Shown one piece after another: positions 1 through 11,300 of a stretch of 64,000 nucleotides of DNA. This DNA comes from Aspidapion aeneum (taxonomy: Eukaryota; Arthropoda; Insecta; Coleoptera; Brentidae). Position numbers and translations under genes: made by a program. Each line of letters begins with the position of its first letter. The stretch's first letter is position 1. Location of the stretch: positions 80,537,955 through 80,601,954 of the forward strand of contig OY755039.1 of the NCBI GenBank assembly GCA_963576565.1, written 5' to 3'. The notes beneath the pieces were generated by a model that saw only the letters and a program-made list of their open reading frames with translations, had not been told where the DNA came from and did not search any database.

Positions 1-127
1 ACAATTTTCATCAATTGCGATAAATTAGTGCATATTTTCGACAATTCGTAATTTTTTCTATTTCAGAAGCATTAATTTAGCGTTAATTGTATATTTACCG
101 ACAATTTCGTGATTTCAAAGGTAAAAT

Positions 128-823
128 CATGTCTATCAAAAAAGCCGTGCAAAAACGCAAGGGTTTTTTATCTGCGATCACCGAGTGTTATGTGTTTTCA
201 CAGACCGCGGCAACAGACGAAAAAGCGAGAAACGAGTTTCAAGTGAGGTATTCCGATTTCGACGAAACCTTCGATAAATGCATGCTGGCATGCATAATGA
301 TGTCATTATGTTGATAGACGACTCGGACGACGAGGAGTTTAAAACGCAGGATGCGATCCTTTCAGAAGCTTGTAAATATTTTTATGCGTGTAAGGGGGTT
401 TACTCTAAAATATTTCCGGTTGAGGCCCCATCCTTTTCGGGATCATATGTTCGACAAAACGAAACTCCAAAACTCAAAGAGTTAGGTATTCCCATATTTC
501 GAGGTGATAAAAAATTATGGCCAAGCTTTTTCGATCTTTTTAATAACATTATAGATCAAAATCAAAGTCTAAGTAACGTTCGAAAACTTCAATATTTATT
601 TTCATATCTCGAGGATGAGCCTTTAAAATTGATATCAGGGATTAGCTTATCTGATCAAAATTATAAAATTGCTTACGACAAATTAGTCAATAGATATCAA
701 AACAAGCGAGACCTCGCAAATAATGCTTTAAGCACAATTATGAACTCTACATTAAAAAACGAGTCAGCTAAAGAATTGCGTAATTTAATTGACACCTTTT
801 CAGAATCCCTAGAAATTTTATAA
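128..823 (+). pseudogene. BEL/Pao Gag, N-terminal part (DUF1759-like), frameshifted
   Basis: The reading frame opens with a basic stretch starting MSIKKAVQKRKG at about 129 and runs to a stop at 314. The match then continues in another frame from about 278 to 823 (an acidic DDSDDEEF segment, then KLKELGIPIFRGDKKLWPSF). The 'IPIFRGD...W..F.D.F' pattern followed by 'K..YL...L..EP..LI' is typical of the DUF1759 structural Gag domain of Pao-type retrotransposons, which builds the particle. A frameshift near 280-314 and a stop after 823 (TAA at about 821) break it. Confidence 0.8.
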
Positions 824-883
824 TCACTTAGCTTTGACGTTGACAGTTGGGACTTTATTATTTTTTTCATTCTGTTAGAAAAA

Positions 884-1420
884 TTGGATATTCCGACGCG
901 TTCAAATTTCGAAATGAGTCACGCCAATACTAATGCCGAAATTCCCACTTTTCAGTCACTTTTTCAATTTCTAGAAAAAAGATGTAAAGTTTTGGAATCA
1001 CTTCCTCAATCAACAGCACTTAAAAAGGTGCCTACCTATCAAAAATCAAATTCTATGCAAAATCAGTTTGGGCAAAAGCCTACCTATCAAAAATCAAATT
1101 CTATGCCAAATCAGTTTGGGCAAAAGCCTACCTATAAATCATCCAATTCGCCTTTTATAGGACTGGCTGGCACCTCAACTAATTCAAGTACGGGAATAAA
1201 ATGTTTCCGGTGTTTTCAAGGTCACGTGCTTTCGAAATGTCAAACATTTCTTGACCTCTCACCTATCGAGCGCCTATCTTTCGTCAAGCAGAAAAAATTA
1301 TGTCTAGCGTGTTTTCATCCCTCGCATGGGGTAGACATGTGCAAATCAAAATATTCATGCAGGACTTGCAATAGTAAAAGGCACCACACTTTAACTCATA
1401 TCTTAGAAACTAATAAATAG
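884..1420 (+). pseudogene. BEL/Pao Gag, C-terminal zinc-knuckle part
   Basis: 178-residue open frame. After a polar linker there is a CCHC-like knuckle (CFRCFQGHVLSKC) and a Cys/His-rich tail (CLACFHPSHGVDMC, CRTCNSKRHHTLTH). This is the usual nucleic-acid-binding end of BEL/Pao Gag, just before the protease. A 49-bp direct duplication at about 1029-1127 repeats the linker peptide beginning PTYQKSNSM. The frame is separated from the upstream Gag part by stops between 823 and 884, so it is a fragment of a broken gene. Confidence 0.8.
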
Positions 1421-1499
1421 TCTGGAAGCCAAGATACTAGTCCTGTCATTCACACACCACCTCTCAATAATCTTCATGTGTCATTAAATACCTCAGGAC

Positions 1500-2347
1500 C
1501 TTCAGGTAACTTTCTTTTATGCACCGGTATAATAGATGTTATGGACGGTTGCGGACCAACCTGTAAGGGCACTGCTTGATTCTGGATCACAGACATCATC
1601 AGTGAAAAGTGTATTCAGCGTCTTAATCTTCCTAGGCGAAGTTACACCACTGAAATATTCGGATTAAATCAAATGTCTTCTCTTACTTCCAAAGGGCTCG
1701 TTCAATGTCACATTAAGCCACAAGGACAGGTCACTCCTTTACTTAATTTCGAAGCAATTGTTGTTCCACAACTATGTTCCAATATGCCTACATTCACTTT
1801 GATCGATAATCAGTGAAAACACTTGGAAAACCTTAAACTTGCCGGCCCATCTTATTTCAAATCTAGACCTGTGGACCTAGTTATTGGTTGCGAGCTATTC
1901 GCACAGATATTCAAGGAGGTCAGGGTTCTTGGACAAATAGGGCAACCTTCAGCCCTTGAAACCATCTTTGGCTGGGTTGTCATGGGAAAAGTGGACGAAG
2001 TAGGTAGTCTTACGGAACAAACCAGTTGTTTTTTAACGAGTCATTCACCTCCTTTGGAGGTCATTATCCCTAGGTTTTGGGAAATCGAACATTTGCCTAA
2101 AAAACAAATCTTATCAAAGGAAGAAAAACAAGCGGAATCAATTTTTACTGCGATTGTCGTACGGCAACCGAGCGGTAGATTCATGGTAGATCTTCCTTTT
2201 AAAGATAAAATAAACCCTGACCTAGGAAATACTTATCCGCAAGCTTATCGTAGATTTTTACTTCTAGAAAATAGATACTCAAAAATCCTGATCTGTACAC
2301 TGCCTATTCAAGTTTCATGCAAGACTATATCGATTCTAATCACATGA
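1500..2347 (+). pseudogene. BEL/Pao aspartic protease and protease-RT linker, broken
   Basis: The frame at 1563-1610 reads VRALLDSGSQTSSVK, the D-S-G active-site signature of the retroelement aspartic protease, so the catalytic triplet at 1578-1586 is kept. An in-frame TGA at about 1815 interrupts the chain. The open frame 1823-2347 then carries a segment ending the protease (DLVIGCELF) and the linker into reverse transcriptase (PLEVIIPRFWEIEHLP). A further frame change near 2320 separates it from the RT frame. Function is inferred from family architecture. Confidence 0.7.
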
Positions 2348-3432
2348 GTCTAGTTTTATCTAGTCAACCAAAAGTCGACGTATCATGTTTTTTGGCACAT
2401 CATTGCGTACTAAAGCCGGAAAGCTTAAGTACAAAATTAAGGGTAGTCTGGGATTGTTCGGCAGTCACCCCAAAGAATATTAGTCTCAATGACACGTTGT
2501 TATCTGGACCGAAACTTCAAATGGATATTGCTTCTTTACTCCTTACGTTTCGTCTTAATCCTATTGCCTACATTGCTGATATCAAACAGATGTTTCATCA
2601 AGTCCTTATCAATCCTTATCACCGTCCTTATCAAAGGATATTGTGGAGGTTTTCTCCACAGGACCCACTTTCAGTGTGGGAACTTTCTACTGTCACTTTT
2701 GGCATGACATGCTCACCCTTTCTAGCCATGCGTACATTAAATACGCTGGCAGAGAGAGAAAAGGAACGTTTTCCTATGGCTAGTAGTGTTCTAAAAACGT
2801 CAATTTACGATATCTTGGGAACTAGCCCTTCGCTTTCTGAAGCCCTTTCCCTACAGATGGAACTCAATGATTTGTTGAAGTCGGGAGGATTTGAACTTAA
2901 AAAATGGGCAAGCAATTGTCCTGAGTTATTGGCAACATTGCCAGAATCCGATCGTCAAATGCCTCTCTCTTTTGACAAGGATGAACCACACTTTATCAAA
3001 GTTTTAGGCCTTCAATGGCATCCAAAAAACGACATTTTTTCTTATCAATGCCGAATGAAGGACAAACCCCCAACTAAACGTTCTATTTTATCTATCATAG
3101 GAACAATCTTCGATCCCTTAGGTTTTCTTTGTCCCTTGTTGCTACAAGCAAAATTTATTTTGCAACAGTTGTGGATATCGAAAATAGGCTGGGACGAAAA
3201 ACCAGATTCTTCTATCATCGACTCTTGGAACAAACTTCGTTCTGAATTCCCGCTTCTTTCCAATTTTCAATTACCCCGACAAATCAAACTGTCAAAAACC
3301 AATACCTGTCAAATCATCGGCTTCTGTGACGCTTCAATTCGAGGTTACGCAGGCGTCGTATATTTTCGTGTAGAAGAGGAAAACAGTATATCTCTTCTCT
3401 CATATCTGCAAAATCTAGGGTCGCGCCTATAA
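2317..3432 (+). pseudogene. BEL/Pao reverse transcriptase with damaged catalytic box
   Basis: 371-residue frame. It shows the Pao RT start (LSTKLRVVWDCSA), the first catalytic aspartate in AYIADIKQMFHQV, and the FGMTCSPFLAMRTL segment before the catalytic loop. At about 2804-2815, where Y-x-D-D is expected, the protein reads IYDILG, so at least one residue of the aspartate pair is gone and polymerase activity should be lost. The connection region (KRSILSIIGTIFDPLGFL) and the start of RNase H (IIGFCDASIRGYAGVVY) follow. The frame stops at 3432, inside the RNase H region. Confidence 0.85.
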
Positions 3433-3443
3433 AGTCACAAACT

Positions 3444-3971
3444 TTGGCTAGGCTAGAACTCCTAGGCGCATTTCTTTTAAGCGAATTAATTGACTTCGTT
3501 TTATCTAGCTATGAAGGAAAATTAACTTTTACAAATATCGTTACTTTCTGCGATTCGCAAGTCGTATTGCACTGGCTTTCATCCCCTCCTAATCGCTGGC
3601 AAACCTTTGTTGGAAATCGAGTCAGTAGAATCCAAAAAATCATTCCCTCAAACTCATGGCGCTACATTCCTTCTGCTTTAAATGCAGCCGATATTGCGTC
3701 ACGAGGGGCCACCCCCTCACAGCTCATTTCACATGACATGTGGTGGAACGTACCGTCGTTTTTGTGGTTTCCCGAAAACGAATGGCCCGATTTTCATAAA
3801 TCAAAAATGCCGATTGATTTCGGAGATATTAATCTGGAGGAAAAGCCAAAGGTCTGTTGCAATGCGATAATTGACGTTAACTTCTTAGATCAGCTTCTTA
3901 TCAAATATTCATCTATATCAAAAATTCAACGTATCATTTGTTATGTCATTCGAATAGTTAACCTTTTTTAA
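3444..3971 (+). pseudogene. BEL/Pao RNase H region (Pao A17-type pol segment)
   Basis: 175-residue frame continuing RNase H after a frame break: LARLELLGAFLLSEL, then the active-site strand FCDSQVVLHWL, the conserved RWQTFVGNRV block, and WRYIPSALNAADIASRG. These are standard Pao-family RNase H/tether motifs. The frame ends at 3971 with the expected integrase N-terminus displaced into other frames, consistent with further small indels around 3960-4050. Confidence 0.82.
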
Positions 3972-4052
3972 AACCATTCCTATCAAAAACCCACTAATCT
4001 ACCGGACCAAAAAATTATTTTTGAAAATATTGTTTTTCCTACCACCGGTGGG

Positions 4053-4478
4053 ATGCAAAGTGCGTTATACCTTCTTATCAAACGCGTTCAAGGTTCTTGC
4101 TTTTCTGAGCTTTTTTCCGCGTTATCTAAGGATAAACCAATACCGAAACCTTTTCGAAAACTTTCACCTTTTCTTGATGAAAATAATATTATTAGAGTCG
4201 GTGGCAGATTACAAAAATCTGACCTTTTGTCTTATTCTGCAAAACACCCCGTCTTACTTTCGAGTAACCATCGTTTAACTACTCTTCTTATCGAGTCCAT
4301 TCATCGACAATACCTTCATCCTGGGTTTAAAACATTACATAATCTGCTTTTACAGCAATTTTGGATATTATCTGCCAGACGGGCAATTCAAAGAACCATA
4401 TCCAAGTGCTTGCAATGTTTTAGAATCAACCCTAAACCCTATAGATCGCCCATAATGAGTTCACTCCCCGCTCTTTGA
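4053..4478 (+). pseudogene. BEL/Pao integrase N-terminal zinc-finger region
   Basis: Open frame holding KPFRKLSPFLDENNIIRVGGRLQ, the conserved linker before integrase, and a H2C2 zinc-binding module. The histidines are in IESIHRQYLHPG and the cysteines in KCLQCFRIN. This module helps integrase multimerise and hold viral-type DNA ends. The frame ends at a stop at about 4476-4478, shortly before the catalytic core, so core and zinc finger are not in one frame. Confidence 0.8.
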
Positions 4479-4505
4479 ATCAATCAACTTAAACCTTTTT
4501 CGAGT

Positions 4506-5378
4506 CTAGCTATCGACTTTTGTGGACCTTTCTTTGTGATTCCTCATCGTTACCGTGGTTGTAAAGCTTTCAAATCGTATGTCTGTGTGTTTGTCTGTAC
4601 GGCCACACATTGCGTGCATTTGGAATTAACCATGGAACTGTCCACCGAAGGGTTTGTAGGTGCATTCTATCGATTCATTTCCAGACGTGGAAGCGTGACG
4701 CAATGCTGGTCAGATCAGGGCAGTAATTTTTTAGGGTTTCGTAACCAATTACTTGATTACGCAAGAATTGCGTCCACCAGACTTTCTATTCGTTGGCATC
4801 TGGGACCCCCTCTCAGTCCACATTTCAATGGCCTGGCAGAAGCTGGCGTCAAAAGTTTTAAAACTCACTTTGTTCGAGTTGTCGGCGACCAGAAGTTGTC
4901 CATCATGGAAATGTCCACCCTTACCTGTCGCATAGAAGCTGTACTTAATAGTCGCCCTTTATCTCCTGCCTCTTCAGACCCACACGATCTTCAACCTCTT
5001 ACCCCTGGGCATTTTTTGACCCTTGAACCCCTTAATTCAGAAATTCCGGAGTCAGATTTGTCCGAGGTTCCCCTAACTCGGCTCTCGAGATGGCAACTAA
5101 TCCAAAAACTACATAATGATTTTTGGAAAAGGTATTCTGTAGAGTATTTGCATACGCTACAACAGCGACACAAGTGGGCTGATTCGTCCCCAAATATCAA
5201 ATTAAATGATTTGGTTATCATAACGAGTGATCACATCCAATCACCTTTGAAATGGCCAGTCGGTCGGGTTATCGAATTGCATCCCGGCGGAGACGGTCAA
5301 GTGCGTGTAGCGACGGTACGAATGGCTACCGGTGTTTACAAGCGGCCAGTTGTAAAACTGTGCCTCTTGCCGAATTAA
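4506..5378 (+). pseudogene. BEL/Pao integrase catalytic core and DUF5641-like C-terminus
   Basis: Longest intact stretch of the element. The core starts with AIDFCGPFFVIPH at about 4508 (first catalytic Asp), continues through ATHCVHLELTMELSTEGF, has WSDQGSNFLGF (second Asp) and GLAEAGVKSFK (Glu), so the D,D,E triad is present. The C-terminal part (SRWQLIQKLHNDFWKRY, PVGRVIELHPGGDGQVR, RPVVKLCLLP) is the chromodomain-like DUF5641 region. It ends at a natural stop at 5378. The domain looks intact, but the upstream frame breaks mean it is not expressed as part of Pol. Confidence 0.88.
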
Positions 5379-5600
5379 AACTAATTTTCATTTTTCTACC
5401 TATTGAAGTCAATTGTTACGATAGGTAATTCTTTATTATTTTTTTTTTTTGAATTTTGTTAGTTTTGCCTTTTTTCGGGTTTTCGTTATCTCTAAATAAA
5501 CTTACGCTACTTATCTGTTTTTCATTCATTTATATTTATCGGTCGATCATTTTTCTTATATCTATATCTGTCCGGCTGATATTCTAAAATTGTGTGTTTT

Positions 5601-6068
5601 GGAGGGCAGTTATGTTAGCTCCCGCTAAATTTCGCGGTTGTTTTTAATATTTAAAACCACACAATTGGACGAAGGACAGAGTACATTTTTTCGCGCATTG
5701 ACATGCGCACCAAGAATCAGAGAGATCCTTTCTACCGCCTCGAGAAAAATGGCGTGTTAATTACTTTCTCCAACTATTACAAATTTCTACACTTGAAAGT
5801 GCTCGATTTTGGTGTACTGAAGCATAGAACTGGAAACTTCAGCCTTTCAGCTACGTGGTGCCATCATTAGATCCAGACAGGGGCCCCTGGAACGTGGAGA
5901 AATTGGCTGCAAACTGGTGAGTACTTTGTCTCTGATTTCCGTTGTGTGGGTAACAGCAATATCAATATATTTATGTTTGTTCGCGCTTTCATTTAATAAA
6001 ATATATACAGTCCATTGCAGTTATCGTTTTACTAGCTGCGGGCATACACCCCCACCAACCCCTGCACA
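5601..6068 (+). repeat. Putative polypurine tract and 3' LTR of the BEL/Pao element
   Basis: A purine run (ggagggcag, 5601-5609) lies about 220 bp after the pol stop and is followed by TGTTAGCTCCCGC at 5613, a plausible LTR start. A poly(A) signal AATAAA occurs near 5996. The segment ends in a C-rich stretch and a CA near 6064-6068. The start is supported by the polypurine tract. The end is a guess because the partner 5' LTR is outside the window. Confidence 0.5.
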
Positions 6069-6321
6069 CGACGATTTTTGGACGACCAGTCGATTTTGCA
6101 TTCTTAGGGTGTAAGAAATGATTTAAATTGTGTCTTACATTTTAGCAATGAAGTGCACACAAAAATCGGTTCTAGAAGCCTTCGCGCTTTTAAACTCTAC
6201 TATAACGTCTAATGCTTGAAAAACTTTCTTGCTTGAACCACTGTCCGCTGAATCAGGTTGGAAAGTAAACACTCGAGCTTGCTACTCGGCTATATCCGGC
6301 AAATTGGCGCCGCCGGCGGTA

Positions 6322-6816
6322 TAGTTTTTGCAAAGTCACTTGAATAACTCCTAATATGGGGTTCTATCGATTTCATGAAATTTTGCTTCATTCTGCCCTT
6401 CAAAAGTGATCCAAATTCATATAAAATTCTCCTGGTATAATTTCAGCCCTACCGACACAGAAGAGGCGCGGCTCTTTGCGGTCCGAGCACAAAGAATTTG
6501 TTTTCCGACCGACCGAGTCCAAGTGGATGGACGGCACCTGATTAGCAGATTTTTTTGAGATGCGCTTTTAATTGCTTTCGGGTGTGCTTTTCGGGACCCC
6601 TTTAGTCGGCAGTATGCAGAGTTAGAAAATAAGTCAGTATCGTTTCTGTAGGTATAGGAATAGAAAGTTTTATTATCAATTTTTATTTATTTAGTTTACG
6701 CCATAATTTAATGAAATAATTTTCATGAGTATATCTACCGCCGCCCATGTCACTTTCTATAAAGGATCTGCCGATGGTCGACTTTTATCTTTGTTAAACT
6801 GGCTTTGCAAAAACTA
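6322..6816. mobile_element. TA-target inverted-repeat element (MITE) inside repeat family A
   Basis: Terminal inverted repeats tagtttttgcaaag (start) and ctttgcaaaaacta (end) bound 495 bp, flanked on both sides by TA. The empty site is visible at 30340-30350, where the same host repeat reads gcgataacccgtac with a single TA. A TA target duplication is the signature of the Tc1/mariner superfamily. No coding remains. Confidence 0.8.
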
Positions 6817-6989
6817 TACCCGTACAAAATGCATAGGTATATGTATAAATAGGTTACAATTCGTTAGTTTTTTTAACTAACTGATTTTGTCTACATTAAA
6901 AACATATTTCACAACAGTAAATTTGTACTCTTTGTTTGAAACTCGTAGAAATAAAATTTCGGATTTCCATTGTCTTTATTTATTTTAAA

Positions 6990-7038
6990 ACACGACGTTT
7001 CGGTTAGTAAGTATCTCTAACCATTATCAAGTGTAAAC
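6990..7038 (-). ncRNA. Hammerhead-ribozyme-like fold, copy 1 (minus strand)
   Basis: Reverse complement carries the same core and a fully paired helix II (GGTTAG/CTAACC); the unpaired base between core and helix II is T instead of C. It faces the two plus-strand copies head to head. Confidence 0.38.
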
Positions 7039-7070
7039 AGTTTACACTTGATAACGGTTAGAGATACACA

Positions 7071-7120
7071 GTTTACACTTGATAACGGTTAGAGATACTT
7101 ACTAACCGAAACGTCGTGTT
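7071..7120 (+). ncRNA. Hammerhead-ribozyme-like fold, copy 2
   Basis: Reads as helix I strand (acac), core TTGATAA, one unpaired base, helix II GGTTAG with loop agatactta and CTAACC, then GAAAC-GTC and the helix I return strand (gtgt). A canonical hammerhead has CUGANGA and GAAA cores. Here positions 3 and 8 are U and A instead of C and G, a change that keeps them able to pair. The very short helix III matches the minimal type described for Penelope-like elements. Activity is untested. Confidence 0.4.
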
Positions 7121-7153
7121 TTAAAATAAATAAAGACAATGGAAGAATAAACA

Positions 7154-7201
7154 GTTTACACTTGATAACGGTTAGAGATACTTACTAACTGAAACGTCGT
7201 G
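7154..7201 (+). ncRNA. Hammerhead-ribozyme-like fold, copy 3
   Basis: Same layout as the copy at 7071. Helix II reads GGTTAG/CTAACT, so its first pair is a G-U wobble instead of G-C: the stem is preserved. The cleavage-site GTC and GAAAC core are kept. Confidence 0.38.
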
Positions 7202-7425
7202 ATTTAAAATAAATAAAGACAATGGAAGTCCGAAATTTTATTTGTAGTAAATTTGTATTTTATTATTGTTTGTATCGCGTGTAATTTAAAGATCCTGTAT
7301 GTATGACATTTTTTTTAACATGTACCAACATACAGGGTCTCTGGTATAAATATACGAAGTGTCTGGTGATTTTCAGTTGTTTGGTCTGGCAACACTGTTC
7401 ACGATGCGTGTTGGATGTACGCCTA

Positions 7426-7959
7426 TTTGCAAAAATTAATGTTAAAAAACGCAAATTATGTAAGCCTACATTTTATATGTACCTGTCTGTATAAGGTACC
7501 TGTCCCAACTGAGGCCACCTTAAGAGGTTTTATTTTTAATTTTAAAAACCACCCAACAAAATAATTGTAAATATACTAAAGTATTGTTCCCATATAGGCA
7601 TATTTTATTTTTTTCTTAATTTGTATAAACGATACCCAAATACTTTAGAGCATAAATCCAGGGCATACCCATGCATTCATACACGCGATGCTTGAAGCCA
7701 GGACCCCCTTTAATTCTTAGTGTTCCTGTTTTGGGTAGACAGGATTTCGGAAACTGCGCAGGCATCAGTTTTAGTGGTTTTGGAACACACAATCCATTAG
7801 ATAACTACATTGATTGACAATTGTCAAAAATTTAAGGTTATGTTTATTATTTTTTTTCTAAAAACTAGTTAATCGGGTAAAATTTTTAGATTTATTAGGG
7901 ATACCACGAAGAGTGTTTACTGGCATCTATAAACAACTATTAACTTTATTAACAAATTA
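7426..7959. other. No gene seen
   Basis: AT-rich intergenic or 5' intronic sequence. I find no exon with a matching splice frame, no inverted-repeat ends and no coding similarity. Confidence 0.4.
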
Positions 7960-8125
7960 TAAAGAAAAATACAAGTACATACCTATGGAATGGTATTCCC
8001 TTACATTTTTCCACAAATCGCACATGTTTTATGTGAATTATGTCCCATTTTTCAAATGTAAAATATAAAAAAACAACAAATATGGCGTCCACGCACACAG
8101 TAGCTATGTGTCTAGGGGCTGCGAA
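7960..8125. repeat. MITE fragment related to the element at 17361-17631
   Basis: The block around 8081-8113 (tatggcgtccac.cgcacag, agct.tgtgtcta) matches the right arm of the inverted-repeat element at 17580-17615, and a weaker match lies around 8000-8040. Only one arm is recognisable. Confidence 0.45.
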
Positions 8126-8258
8126 TTTAAATATACAATTGGGTCTAGGTAGGATAACTGATAAAGCGCGGCATTCATTATCAATTGCTTTTGGGGTCAT
8201 TTAAGTGCTTGGCTTTGTTTGGATCACGTACCTTATTTTTTTGTTTTACCATTTTTAG

Positions 8259-8355
8259 ACTCAACCCCCTAACAGAGGGACAGTGGCGCAGTCAGTTTAG
8301 ACAAGATGGTTGCATCGAAGACATTGAGTCAATTAAAAACCTTATTTTTAGAGGG
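8259..8355 (+). CDS. Tbc1d15-17: TBC1D15/17 exon a (pre-TBC linker)
   Basis: Acceptor accatttttag and donor ggg|gtaaga. Encodes LNPLTEGQWRSQFRQDG... IESIKNLIFRG, matching the linker just before the TBC domain of TBC1D15 proteins, where an IFRGG sequence is expected. The final Gly joins the GVQ of the next exon in phase 0. The first base completes a codon from an exon not seen in the window. Confidence 0.88.
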
Positions 8356-11300
8356 GTAAGACATGTTTTGAGTGTGAAAAACGCACAGTAAATAAATGTA
8401 TATGTTTACCTCACAATATCTTTAGGAAACCTGAAGAAACTTTTCTTGGAATCATAGCTTTTAAATTTGCAGTTTCTTACTGCACAAAACACGGCAGCTT
8501 TACGATTCTCCATATCACAACTGTACATAAAAACAGAAATCTAATCACCTACGCACTCACAAAAAAATACTCGTTAGCATAAGCTACTGAATTTGATGCG
8601 AACTGAATAACACCTGAAAGCCCGGGAGCACCTGACTTGATAGCTTCTAACCCAAAATGGCTGGCTGCGCGAAGATCCGCGCAAAGTGTTTCCGCTCAAC
8701 AAGTATGTAAGCTGGTTGTGAAGTAGGCTGTGCTCAATTCGCTTGATACACTTTTCGTGTTAACGCAAATTGGACTCCAGTTTATGAATTCTTAAAACGG
8801 GTGAGAGTGAGAATGGCCATCTTACCACGTCAGGACCAAAGTACTTCTCACTCATTCAAGAACGCATACACAGAGGTTGAAAGCACTTACCTTTATAAAC
8901 ACATTTCACTTATTAGAAATCTGTTAAAAGCCCCTATCCCACGACGGGGTGATTGCCACTTCAGGAGTGGGAACTGACAAACGGAGGGAAATTTTGGAGA
9001 ATAGCCGGTCACAAGTATTTTGGAGTCTTCTAGAAGTCTTTTTTTTACCAATCAATCAATGCTTATTTATTAGAACTGCATATCTAGCTTAGATCCGGGT
9101 TTGTAGCTCAGCAAAATCTGTTAAATAAATGTCACTATTTTTTTGCTAAATATAAAAATTTAGTAGTTTAAAAAAAAAATTCCAGACTTCATAAAACTTC
9201 ATATTTAAAAAAAAACCTTCATATTTTCCTCAATGAAAATGAACTGAGGGGCTAAAAGAGAGTTATTGGAATAAGGCACGGATAAGACCAGGCAGCAATA
9301 AGGCCAGGCCTTATTTAGTCTTGTATTATAAGATGCTTTAATTATAAGGACTTAATTAAGGATAAATAAATCAGGGGCCGTATTTAGTTCGAGCCTTAAA
9401 ACAGCTGGTAAGTCATAATTGAAGCATATTACAATGTGAAACTCATTAGCATAAGCCTTATTGGGGCCTGGTCTTATCCGTGCCTTTTTCCAATAACTCT
9501 CTAATGTTTGCTCCAGTGACTACTGTTAATGCAAACACAAATTTAAAATTACCTCTTCCGTCTTGTTAATACATAAATGGGGAGACAATTTTGATTTTAG
9601 GAAAAAAGTTTTTTTCTCTTTTTTAAATAAGTTTATTATTTTTTCCTGATGGAAAAAATAATGGACAAATTAAATTTAGATGAATAGTCAAAACAATGTC
9701 AACATTTCAAGATGAGTGGTTAACAACTGACAAAGTCTGAATTGAGCAGGGCTTTTTCATGCATTTTATTCTATTACTTTGAAATGTTAAGTTTTTTATA
9801 TATAATATGATCTCAAAATGTTTTCTGTGTTACCTACCTATTAAAATGTACTTTTAAAAATTGAGCCTTGTGTTTGATTGGCCATACCCCATCCACGACT
9901 AATTCAACTTCTTTATTAATAAAATCAAAATATATACAGTGAAACCTCTCCTTGTGGACACTTCTATTAAGCGCACACTTCCTTTAAGCGGACAAATTTG
10001 TTGGAACCAAGCTTTTCCCTATTTCTTTACATGTAAAATTCACTCCTATAACCGGACGCCGACCAATTTTTTTTGGGTAAAAAATTCTGAAACCTCCCTT
10101 AACCGGACGCCAACCTCTGACAACGGGACGGAGCCATGCTCGATACGGGCATAAATATTATGTAGTATGTTGGCAACAACATATTTTATTCGGCGGGACT
10201 ACTGTGCTTTATTTTTATTGTTCAGTTGGGTAGTAATAAATCTCTTCTTCTTCTTCGTTTAAGTGAAAAAATGGAAGTTGTTAACGTTTCGGAGAAGGAA
10301 CATCTATCAGCATGAAAAATTAAATATCGGAACAACTCAGGCAGCGGAAATTGTTAATAAATATATATATTAAAATTTCGCAGTTCTCTTTTATAAGCGG
10401 ACACCTCCAATAAGCGGACAAACTTGACGAGACCGTGAGTCTCCGGTTATAGGAGGTTTCACTGTATAGTTTTGCTTAGTAAATGTATTTTTCTAAAAAA
10501 AGAGTTGGGTTTGGGTTAATCGGCCATTTGGTAGGGGACCAAAAAAAACTTAATTTTTAGAATAGAATAGAATATCACTTTATTGCCAACAAATTTAAAA
10601 ATCTACAATGTAATATTTTACAAAAAATGTTAAAATGAATGCAAAGAAAAAATGCTAAAATTACATTTTTAAAATGCCAAAATGACACTAAATACAAAAT
10701 TTACAAAAAAAATTATTGATATTTCCTTCATATTTTTTTTCAAAATTTCATATTTTTAATAAAAAATTTCATATTTTTCATATTATTTTCCTGTTTATCT
10801 GCTGAGAGCCCTGAATCCATGATCGATAAAAACACTTATATACAAACATTTTCAAAGCTAAATAATACACAAATAACTTAAAACTATATCTGTAGATGCA
10901 TTACTGTATTAAATATGTATCAATTTAGTCAAGAACTAAAGCTAAAAAAGTTATTGGTCCTTAACTATTAGCTGTCTTTTCACAGCGTAATAGAAAAATT
11001 AACTGTGTGATAAACTTTTAATTTATTAATAAATCTAACCTAAAAACTCTATCGAATGAGTTACTATCTATTCAAATCGGTCAAAAAATTAAAATTATTA
11101 TGCAAAACAAATATATTGCAGTTTTAATAATAACTATTAAAATACTTAAAATGCCCGATACAGGATAATTTTTAAAAAATTGTAAATCATTGTCATGACA
11201 TCCTGGGACATTACACTAAACTTTTCCGTTGCAACAAAAGTTTTCTTTTTTTTTAATGTTTAGTGACAAACATTTTTAAAAATTATAAAATAAATACAAG

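Larger units (their letters stand above)
1..6068 (+). mobile_element. BEL/Pao LTR retrotransposon, 5'-truncated by window edge, decayed
   Basis: Gag, protease, reverse transcriptase, RNase H, integrase zinc finger, integrase core and C-terminal region occur in the order expected for BEL/Pao, all on the + strand, but spread over several frames with in-frame stops. A purine-rich tract and a putative 3' LTR follow at 5601-6068. The 5' LTR and primer-binding site are not visible and must lie left of base 1. The copy cannot make a full Gag-Pol. The separate parts are listed below. Family assignment is firm; the right boundary is approximate because no second LTR is available for comparison. Confidence 0.93.
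6826..7262. repeat. Inserted unit with hammerhead-like repeats, both orientations
   Basis: Second insertion in repeat family A, relative to the uninterrupted copy at 30350-30365. It contains one minus-oriented and two complete plus-oriented copies of a unit of about 80 bp with the core gtttacacttgataacgg and ctaaccgaaacgtcgtg, plus a partial copy at 7041-7068. Inverted copies of an outer block (ggatttccattgtc at 6961, gacaatggaagtccg at 7218) enclose them. Tandem and inverted terminal units with this core resemble Penelope-like element ends. A decayed single relative is at 15488-15612. Confidence 0.55.
6197..7425 (+). repeat. Interspersed repeat family A, copy 1, split by two insertions
   Basis: Segments 6201-6321, 6817-6825 and 7263-7425 match, in order, one continuous stretch at 30222-30447 plus 30999-31045 (shared landmarks: taacgtctaatgctt, gagcttg.ctactcg, gtgtaatttaaag, acagggtctct). 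The pieces between are the two inserted elements listed separately. The family carries short internal inverted repeats around catacagggtctct but no recognisable coding; its class is unknown. Confidence 0.7.
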
